A DNA stretch of 5,382 bases from Porphyromonas sp. (GTDB lineage Bacteria > Bacteroidota > Bacteroidia > Bacteroidales > Porphyromonadaceae). Of the stretch, positions 1-5,382 are shown one piece after another (within the stretch, counting starts at the first letter, position 1; each line of letters starts with the position of its first letter). A model generated the notes under the pieces. That model did no database searches. It worked only from the letters and a program-made list of their open reading frames with translations, and was not told where the DNA came from. The stretch is taken from NCBI GenBank assembly GCA_003640335.1, contig RBKG01000120.1, positions 1-5,382 on the forward strand, written 5' to 3'. The translations under genes and the position numbers were made by a program.

Positions 1-5
1 TGACT

Positions 6-740
6 ATGCTTATTGAAACGAGAGCTATCGTGCTACATCGGACGGCTTATTCAGACCGTTACAGCATTGTCCATATTTACTCAGAGCAATATGGACGTAT
101 GGGCTTGTTGGTTTCTAATAGCCGTAGTCGTAAGTCAAGACCTTTGGCTCTGCTCAGCCCTCTAGCAGAAGTTGATATTGTCGGGGAGCTTAAGCAGGGT
201 AAGAGCCTTGCCACAGTTACTGAGGTTAGACTCTATAATCCCAATCATCAGATACAGATGAACCCGATTAAGTGCAGTCAGGGTATTTTCTTGGGAGAGC
301 TACTCTACAGGGTGCTGACGCACGAAGAGCCTGATGAAGAACTCTATCGCTTTTTGAGCCTATCTATGCAAATCTTGCATGGCATAGAGGTGGGCGTGGC
401 GAATTTTTATCTAACCTTTACTTACCACTTGCTGCGCTATCTAGCGATAGCGCCTTCGATAAATCGTCAGCTTGTAGCAAGTAATATGTGGTTTGATTTG
501 CGTGAAGCGAGTTATACCGCTATGCCGGGCATACAAACGCAAGCTATACCGCCGCAGTATATGCTAGCTTTGCAGCGTTTCTCTCGCATCACTTACCAGA
601 ATATGCACCTTTTCCGTTATAATAGAGAAGATAGACGCATAATAATAGATTACCTACTCTTATACTATCGTATCCACTTACCTCCTTTCGGACCAATTAA
701 GTCCTTGGACGTACTACGTGGAGCGAATAATAAGAGCTAA
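6..740 (+). CDS. recO: DNA repair protein RecO (recombination mediator)
   Basis: RecO binds single-stranded DNA and SSB and, with RecR, loads RecA at gaps in the RecF pathway; it also anneals complementary strands. The 244-residue length is normal. The N-terminal part (about residues 1-80) has the RecO OB-fold pattern, with the opening TRAIVLHRTAYSDRYSIVHIYS followed by the Y29-G30-R31 turn and a basic loop (R38-R45). Residues from about 85 on form the helical C-terminal domain, ending in YYRIHLPPFGPIKSLDVL, a typical Bacteroidota RecO terminus. The only cysteine is C90, so the four-cysteine zinc site of some RecO proteins is absent; the region where it would lie (about 160-185) has none. The ATG at 6 places the conserved start motif at the very N-terminus, so it is probably correct, but only five bases lie upstream. 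A TGA at 1-3 could be the stop of a preceding gene, which cannot be tested here. Identification is by family pattern and is secure. Confidence 0.93.
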   Translation: MLIETRAIVLHRTAYSDRYSIVHIYSEQYGRMGLLVSNSRSRKSRPLALLSPLAEVDIVGELKQGKSLATVTEVRLYNPNHQIQMNPIKCSQGIFLGELLYRVLTHEEPDEELYRFLSLSMQILHGIEVGVANFYLTFTYHLLRYLAIAPSINRQLVASNMWFDLREASYTAMPGIQTQAIPPQYMLALQRFSRITYQNMHLFRYNREDRRIIIDYLLLYYRIHLPPFGPIKSLDVLRGANNKS

Positions 741-752
741 AATGTATCATGT

Positions 753-2999
753 ATGGCAGGACTTATGGATAAACAACAAATGTTAGGCACTGCGCGCTCA
801 TTAGTTCATGCGCTGGCGCAGACGACAGATTTTGTAGGGCGTAGACAGCTCTACAAGCACATTCGGTCTGCTCTGCAAGATGATTTATTCCTTGCGGAGA
901 AGTTGCCCGATAACGAACATCGTTTGGGTTTCTTGCTAGGCGTTGCCCGTATTGCCCATGAGGAGTTGCATCTTGATACAGATAGTTTGCTTTCGCTATT
1001 CCTCTATATCCCTTATCAAGCAGGCTGTATTGAGGATAAGGAGGTTGAACGGCAATATGGCGATGAAGTGCTACGCTTATTGCGTTTGACTAAGCGTGCT
1101 TCGGCTCTTTATAGTCGGAAGGAGAGTATCAGCAGTGAGAACTTTCATAATCTTTTGCTCTCAATGGCAGAGGATATTCGTGTGGTCTTGCTGATTATTG
1201 CGGATAGACTTTATCGCTTGCGTCATGCCAAGATGCTCTACGAGTACGAAGAATGTCTGTCTCTAGCCGTGGAAGTATCCTTCTTGTATGCGCCTATCGC
1301 TCATCGCTTAGGCTTGTATAAGATTAAGGGCGAGATGGAAGACTTGTGTCTGAAGTGGCGAGACCGCAAGACATTTGATTTCATCGTCCGTAAGCTCGGA
1401 GAGAGTAAGAATAGTCGTGAAGCCTATATTGCTGCATTTATTGCCCCCATTCGCAAGAAACTGGAAGAAACTCTTGATGTTCCTTTTGAGATGAAGGGAC
1501 GAACGAAGAGTATCAGTTCTATTCACAATAAACTGCGTAAGCAAGTCTTTGAAGATATTTATGACCTCTTTGCTATTCGAGTTATTGTGGATTGTCCACA
1601 AGAGCGTGAACGCTTAATCTGCTGGCAGGTTTATTCTATCATCGCTGATATGTATCGCCCTAATCCGGAGCGACTCAAAGATTGGATAACTATTCCTAAG
1701 AGCAATGGTTACGAGAGTCTGCATACGACGGTTATGGGACCTGAAAATCGTTGGGTAGAGGTGCAGATACGTTCTAAGCGTATGGATGCTATCGCAGAGC
1801 AAGGCGTAGCGGCCCACTGGAAATATAAAGGGATTAAGAGTGAGGGCGGACTTGACGAATTCTTGGCTTCTGTGCGTGATACTCTAGAGGCAGCGAAGAC
1901 GCAAGATGGTGTTGAGCGCAAGGGCATCTTGGAGCAATCAATGATGACGCTCAAGGTGGAAGAGATTTATGTCTTCACACCACGAGGCGAAGTGATGAAG
2001 CTCCCTAAGGGTGCTACGGTCTTGGATTTCGCTTTTAGCATTCATAGCCGAATAGGAGCGCAGGCCGTATCTGGTAAGGTTAATGGTAAGAATGTTTCCC
2101 TCAAGTATCAGCTAGGCAATGGCGATGCTGTAGAAGTACTTACCTCTCCACAGCAAAGCCCTAAGCAGGATTGGTTGAATATAGTGGTTAGCTCGAAGGC
2201 TAAATCTCGTATACGCCAAATCTTGCGTAGTGATGAAGAGGCAGGGCTTCAAATAGCCAAAGAGCTTATTCAAAGACGACTTAAAAACAGAAAACTCCCT
2301 TATAATGAGTCTTTGTTTATTCGCCTAACCGTTAAGAAAGGATACAAAGCGCTTTCTGATTTCTATCGAGATATAAAAGATGAGCGTCTAGATGCCACTG
2401 CCTTTGTTGATTGGTACGAACAAGAGTTGAAGGGCACAGAGCTTGATTTGCAGGAGCGTACAGCTAATACAACTCCTATTCGTTCGGCTGAAGATTTTGC
2501 TGGACTAACGGGTGTCGAAGAAGAAATCCTCAATAGGGTCTCTAGTCAAGATGTGCTAGTCATTGACCAAGGGCTAACAGGTGTTGCTTATAGCTTTGCC
2601 AAATGTTGTCAGCCTGTTTATGGCGATGAGGTCTTTGGCTTCGTTTCAAGTAAGGGGATTAAGATACATCGCATTGACTGCCCTAATGCCCCTGATATGA
2701 TTGAGCGCACGGGGCACCGCGTGTTGAAAGTACGTTGGAGTGGAACAGCTAATGCTGCAGCGACGCTTGTGCAAATAGATATTATTGGACGTGATGATAT
2801 AGCCGTAGTAACGCATATTATATCCCTAATCAAGAAAGAGAGTAACTGTCTGCTTCGTAGTTATTCTATTGATTCGGGTGATGGCTTGTTCCGTGGTTCG
2901 TTCATGATATTCTTTGAGAGTACAGAGCGCATCAGCGGACTTATTAAGAAGTTAAGAGGTGCTGTAGGCGTTAAGCAAGTTATTCGGATTAACGGATAA
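753..2999 (+). CDS. relA: Long RelA/SpoT-family (p)ppGpp synthetase with degenerate hydrolase domain
   Basis: Cytoplasmic stringent-response enzyme that transfers pyrophosphate from ATP to GDP or GTP. The 748 residues show the full long-RSH order. The hydrolase-like domain (about 25-200) has lost its metal ligands: the usual first His is F60, the HD pair is Y85-I86 and the following ED is Q89-A90, while D151 of the ADR motif remains. The synthetase domain (about 235-360) looks intact: G249-R250-x-K252, D271 in YDLFAIR, R307-L-K-D310, NGYESLHTT with Y320 and H324, EVQIR with E336, and GVAAHWKYK. TGS domain about 403-464, with H431 in the IHS motif. Helical linker about 470-600. Zinc-binding CC domain about 605-650 with C618, C619, H639 and C643. 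Divergent ACT domain about 672-748. The start could be the ATG at 753, 765 or 780; AGGA at 758-761 sits too close to 765 to decide. Inference: synthetase active and ribosome/tRNA-responsive, hydrolase inactive, which would require a second enzyme elsewhere to remove (p)ppGpp. Confidence 0.95.
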   Translation: MAGLMDKQQMLGTARSLVHALAQTTDFVGRRQLYKHIRSALQDDLFLAEKLPDNEHRLGFLLGVARIAHEELHLDTDSLLSLFLYIPYQAGCIEDKEVERQYGDEVLRLLRLTKRASALYSRKESISSENFHNLLLSMAEDIRVVLLIIADRLYRLRHAKMLYEYEECLSLAVEVSFLYAPIAHRLGLYKIKGEMEDLCLKWRDRKTFDFIVRKLGESKNSREAYIAAFIAPIRKKLEETLDVPFEMKGRTKSISSIHNKLRKQVFEDIYDLFAIRVIVDCPQERERLICWQVYSIIADMYRPNPERLKDWITIPKSNGYESLHTTVMGPENRWVEVQIRSKRMDAIAEQGVAAHWKYKGIKSEGGLDEFLASVRDTLEAAKTQDGVERKGILEQSMMTLKVEEIYVFTPRGEVMKLPKGATVLDFAFSIHSRIGAQAVSGKVNGKNVSLKYQLGNGDAVEVLTSPQQSPKQDWLNIVVSSKAKSRIRQILRSDEEAGLQIAKELIQRRLKNRKLPYNESLFIRLTVKKGYKALSDFYRDIKDERLDATAFVDWYEQELKGTELDLQERTANTTPIRSAEDFAGLTGVEEEILNRVSSQDVLVIDQGLTGVAYSFAKCCQPVYGDEVFGFVSSKGIKIHRIDCPNAPDMIERTGHRVLKVRWSGTANAAATLVQIDIIGRDDIAVVTHIISLIKKESNCLLRSYSIDSGDGLFRGSFMIFFESTERISGLIKKLRGAVGVKQVIRING

Positions 3000-3018
3000 T
3001 GCTATTTTTCAGAATTTA

Positions 3019-4242
3019 ATGGAATCAATAAAACAGATATTTAGAATAGGCTACGGACCGAGTAGTAGCCATACAATGGGACCCGTAAGAGCTTCAGAGA
3101 TGTTTCTTAAGCGTTGCCCTGAGGCAGTGCGCTTCGTGGTAACTCTTTATGGAAGTCTAGCTGCTACGGGGCGTGGGCACATGACCGATGTCGGTATCCT
3201 GCGTGTGCTTGAACCTGTGGGTGAAACCCAAATTATTTGGCGCCCTGAGATAGAGCTACCTTTCCATCCAAATGGAATGAAGTTTGAGGGCTATAGCCGT
3301 GAAGGACATTTATTAGATACGTTTATTGTCTACAGCATTGGCGGAGGAACGCTCGCAAACGAAGAGTTCAACGAACAGCATATCGCAGAGGTATATCCTG
3401 AGAATAAGATTAAGGATATTATGAAAGTCCTAGCAGCTACTGGTATGACCTTTTGGGAGTACGTGGAGAAATATGAGGATAGCGATATTTGGGATTTCTT
3501 AGCCGAGGTATGGGACGTTATGCAAGCGGCTATTAAAGACGGATTGGAGGAAGAGGGTATTCTTCCCGGTGGTCTAGGTCTTAGACGTAAGGCTGCGACC
3601 TATCTAGTCAAAGCCAATGGCTATGGCTCGGCAAGTATCCGAAGTAGGGGACTTGTTTATGCTTATGCCCTTGCTGTGAGCGAACATAATGCTGGGGGCG
3701 GACGTGTGGTTACAGCTCCTACTTGTGGTAGTTGTGGTATTATTCCTGCCGTGCTTTATCATTTGCATACAAGTCGCGATTTCCCTACTACACGCATTCT
3801 TAGAGCTTTGGCTACTGCGGGTATCTTCGGTAATGTGGTGCGTACGAATGCTTCTATTTCTGGGGCTGAGGTTGGTTGTCAAGGTGAAGTGGGTGTAGCT
3901 TGTGCTATGGGAGCTGCGGCTGCTTGTCAGCTCTTCGGAGGCTCGAATATGCAAATTGAGTACTCTGCGGAAATGGGTCTTGAGCATCATCTAGGACTTA
4001 CCTGCGACCCTGTCTGTGGTTTGGTGCAGATACCATGTATCGAACGTAATGCTTTCGCTGCCGCTCGTGCTCTTGATGCCAATACTTATGGAACATTCAG
4101 CGATGGCTTACATCGTGTTAGTTTCGACCAAGTAGTAGAGGTAATGCGCAAGACTGGTAAGGACTTGCCAAGTCTGTATAGAGAAACATCTATGGGTGGA
4201 CTTGCCACAGAATATGATGCCGATAAGGCTCGCTTTTTCTAA
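3019..4242 (+). CDS. sdaA: L-serine ammonia-lyase (L-serine dehydratase), iron-sulfur dependent, single chain
   Basis: Cytoplasmic enzyme converting L-serine to pyruvate and ammonia using an oxygen-sensitive [4Fe-4S] cluster rather than pyridoxal phosphate. The N-terminal substrate loop GPSSSHTMGP is at residues 13-22. A short beta domain follows (to about 120), then the alpha catalytic domain (about 130-407) with APTCGSCG (233-240), GAEVGCQGEVG (282-292), CDPVCG (329-334), QIPCIERNA (337-345) and YRETSMGGLA (387-396). C287, C329 and C340 have the same 42- and 11-residue spacing I recall for three cluster cysteines of the Legionella enzyme. The protein has both domains in one chain and, at 407 residues, is shorter than the roughly 455-residue E. 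coli type; the shortfall is mainly in the beta domain and connector. The tail after GGLA (TEYDADKARFF) lacks the terminal cysteine expected as fourth ligand. The start is 19 bases after the upstream stop, with an A/T-rich leader and no Shine-Dalgarno sequence. Family assignment is very secure. Confidence 0.96.
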   Translation: MESIKQIFRIGYGPSSSHTMGPVRASEMFLKRCPEAVRFVVTLYGSLAATGRGHMTDVGILRVLEPVGETQIIWRPEIELPFHPNGMKFEGYSREGHLLDTFIVYSIGGGTLANEEFNEQHIAEVYPENKIKDIMKVLAATGMTFWEYVEKYEDSDIWDFLAEVWDVMQAAIKDGLEEEGILPGGLGLRRKAATYLVKANGYGSASIRSRGLVYAYALAVSEHNAGGGRVVTAPTCGSCGIIPAVLYHLHTSRDFPTTRILRALATAGIFGNVVRTNASISGAEVGCQGEVGVACAMGAAAACQLFGGSNMQIEYSAEMGLEHHLGLTCDPVCGLVQIPCIERNAFAAARALDANTYGTFSDGLHRVSFDQVVEVMRKTGKDLPSLYRETSMGGLATEYDADKARFF

Positions 4243-4246
4243 ACAA

Positions 4247-5382
4247 ATGAAAGATAAAAAGGCAATGAATAAACTAAGTTTTCTCTTGCTCTCGGCTGCG
4301 CTGGCATGGACTCTTGGCTCGGAGTGTGCTAAGGCGCAAATTACTACCTATCGCCCTATTGCTACGGCAGTGCCTTCTTTGCGTATTAGTCCCGATGCTC
4401 GTTCTGCCGCTTTGGGTGAGCAAGGAGTAGCGACATCAGCCGATGTATATGCGCAGTATTGGTCTTCGGCTAAATACACATTCGCTGAGCAACCCTCAGG
4501 AGTGGCCATATCTTATACCCCTTGGCTAAGACATGTTACTGAGGATATGTCGCTGATTCAATTAGTCGGTTATCATAATCTAAACAAGAAGCATAGCCTA
4601 GGGGCTTCTGTGCGCTACTTCTCTATCGGGAAACTGAATGAGTGGAACGAGTTTGGACAAACAATAGGAGAAGGTAATCCCTATGAGCTGTCGGCTGACT
4701 TGAGTTATAGCTATCGTCTGATTGACCAGCTAGCTCTCGGAGCTACCGTGCGTTATATACACACCGATTATGCACAGCGAGGGGCTTCTGACCGCCAAGC
4801 TCGTCTAGCCTTTGATTTGTCTCTCTACGGAGAACAAGTTCTGCCTGTATTGAATAATGATAAACTGCACTATGGCTTAGCTCTGCGTAATCTAGGGGAT
4901 AAACTCTCCTACGATGGTAATAATACTTATGCCTTCTTGCCAACGACCCTTTCGCTGGGTGCAGGCCTTAGTCATTCGTTTGACGAACTTAATGGTTTAG
5001 CCTTAAGTTTTCAAATGGATAAAATCCTAGTGCCTACTTTCCCTAATGCTGATGATTATAAGTCCGGGAAAGAACTTACTCAAGCACGCAAATTATATTA
5101 CAGACGCTCCTTGCTCTCTTCTATGCGTGCGAGCTTTACGCCCGAAGGCGGTTTCTCGGAAGTCCTCAAAGATATTAGATGGGGTGTAGGCTTGGAGTAT
5201 AATTATAAGCGTATGCTATTTGCTCGTGCTGGATATAGTTATCAGCACCCCGATAGAGGTAACTTGAGGGCATTTACACTTGGTGCAGGTATGCATTGGC
5301 GTGCCTTAATGCTTGATTTATCCTATCAAATAAGCCCTACGAGCAATCCCGCACAAGACGGAACTTTCCGTTTATCCTTAGG
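4247..5382 (+). CDS. porV: Type IX secretion system outer membrane protein PorV (3' end outside window)
   Basis: PorV is an outer-membrane beta-barrel of the FadL-like fold. In type IX secretion it receives cargo carrying the C-terminal signal domain from the SprA/Sov translocon and delivers it to the PorU-containing attachment complex; in Porphyromonas gingivalis it is also called LptO. I translated 378 codons open to the window edge. Residues 1-30 are a signal peptide: basic start, hydrophobic stretch around LSFLLLSAALAW, and AKA before Q31 as a signal peptidase I site. The mature N-terminus carries the PorV signature SLRISPDARSAALGEQGVAT (44-63), then SADVYAQYWSSAKYTF. Alternating amphipathic strands follow, with LALRNLGDKLSYDG (211-224), MDKILVPTFPN (257-267) and a final barrel strand entering GTFRLSL. 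Length compared with known PorV suggests only a few codons are missing. Two starts fit: ATG 4247 (4 bases after the sdaA stop) and ATG 4265 (22 bases after, giving MNKLSFLLL, a more typical signal-peptide start, with AAGG just upstream). PorQ or another PorV/PorQ-family paralogue is less likely. Confidence 0.92.
   Translation, partial: MKDKKAMNKLSFLLLSAALAWTLGSECAKAQITTYRPIATAVPSLRISPDARSAALGEQGVATSADVYAQYWSSAKYTFAEQPSGVAISYTPWLRHVTEDMSLIQLVGYHNLNKKHSLGASVRYFSIGKLNEWNEFGQTIGEGNPYELSADLSYSYRLIDQLALGATVRYIHTDYAQRGASDRQARLAFDLSLYGEQVLPVLNNDKLHYGLALRNLGDKLSYDGNNTYAFLPTTLSLGAGLSHSFDELNGLALSFQMDKILVPTFPNADDYKSGKELTQARKLYYRRSLLSSMRASFTPEGGFSEVLKDIRWGVGLEYNYKRMLFARAGYSYQHPDRGNLRAFTLGAGMHWRALMLDLSYQISPTSNPAQDGTFRLSL

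Larger units (their letters stand above)
6..5382 (+). other. Putative co-transcribed unit recO-relA-sdaA-porV
   Basis: All four genes read the same way, with gaps of 12, 19 and 4 (or 22) bases. None of the gaps holds an inverted repeat followed by T residues, and none contains the Bacteroidota promoter pair (TTTG near -33 with TAnnTTTG near -7). Read-through transcription from a promoter upstream of the window is therefore the simplest model. Promoters inside coding sequence cannot be excluded by eye, and the functions are unrelated, so this is a statement about transcription, not about a shared pathway. Confidence 0.5.

Noticed and set aside
565..572. TAGCTTTG, a match to the Bacteroidota -7 promoter element TAnnTTTG, inside recO
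   Set aside because: No TTTG at the required distance upstream; a lone 8-base degenerate match is expected by chance.
1308..1954. Three overlapping minus-strand open frames inside relA
   Set aside because: They lie antisense to conserved RSH domains, have no family resemblance and no start context; they are by-products of the relA coding sequence.
2591..2598. Second TAGCTTTG match, inside relA
   Set aside because: It encodes part of the conserved YSFAKCC zinc motif and lacks a -33 TTTG partner.
2618..2833. Minus-strand open frame in the 3' part of relA
   Set aside because: Antisense to the zinc and ACT domains of a well-supported gene; low-complexity composition and no recognisable motif.
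3003..3010. TATTTTTC in the relA-sdaA gap as a possible -7 element
   Set aside because: One mismatch at the conserved G, no TTTG near -33, and a start site there would leave almost no leader before the sdaA ATG.
3689..3898. 69-residue very hydrophobic + strand frame that resembles a small membrane protein
   Set aside because: It is the +1 shifted frame of sdaA across its Gly/Ala/Val/Cys-rich cluster region, where shifted codons read as Val and Leu. The sdaA frame here is highly conserved, and no start context is seen.
3604..3990. 128-residue minus-strand open frame inside sdaA
   Set aside because: Its Thr/Ser/His-rich composition is what the reverse strand of Gly/Ala/Val-rich serine dehydratase codons yields; no independent support.
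4325..4327. Cysteine in the PorV leader (GSEC) as a lipoprotein signal
   Set aside because: The residue before the cysteine is Glu, which breaks the lipobox; AKA before Q31 is a good signal peptidase I site and PorV is a barrel protein.
4743..4943. Minus-strand open frame inside porV
   Set aside because: Antisense to barrel strands of porV; the Tyr/Arg/His-rich composition fits a shadow frame.
1..5382. A previously undescribed multi-gene system
   Set aside because: All four genes belong to well-known families with housekeeping or secretion roles, and no unexplained gene, repeat or structured non-coding stretch remains.

Overview
The window looks like chromosomal core sequence from a member of the Bacteroidota, most likely order Bacteroidales and probably a Porphyromonas-like lineage. 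Three things point there: a gene for PorV, a component of the type IX secretion system that is found only in this phylum; a short single-chain L-serine dehydratase; and a RecO without the zinc-finger cysteines. Base composition is moderate by eye, gene starts lack clear Shine-Dalgarno sequences, and no start codon other than ATG is needed. The genus assignment is inference; phylum level is well supported.

Layout: four genes, all on the + strand and tightly packed. recO (6-740) encodes the recombination mediator. After a 12-base gap comes a long RelA/SpoT-type (p)ppGpp synthetase (753-2999). After 19 bases comes sdaA (3019-4242), an iron-sulfur L-serine ammonia-lyase. After 4 or 22 bases, depending on the start chosen, comes porV (4247 to beyond the window end), an outer-membrane beta-barrel of type IX secretion that is cut off only a few codons before its expected end. 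There is no gene-free stretch longer than 22 bases, no RNA gene, mobile element, CRISPR array or convincing terminator, and no internal promoter that I can defend. The simplest reading is one co-transcribed unit entered from upstream of the window.

The proteins belong to different processes (DNA repair, stringent response, serine catabolism, protein secretion), so the packing does not define a pathway. Two points stand out at residue level. The RelA/SpoT protein has lost nearly all metal-binding residues of its (p)ppGpp hydrolase domain but keeps an intact synthetase with the RxKD motif usually seen in bifunctional enzymes. The serine dehydratase keeps three expected iron-sulfur cysteines but has no cysteine in its C-terminal tail, where well-studied homologues supply the fourth ligand. 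Linkage of a (p)ppGpp synthetase gene with porV is also worth a comparative look. I see no evidence of a new multi-gene system here.
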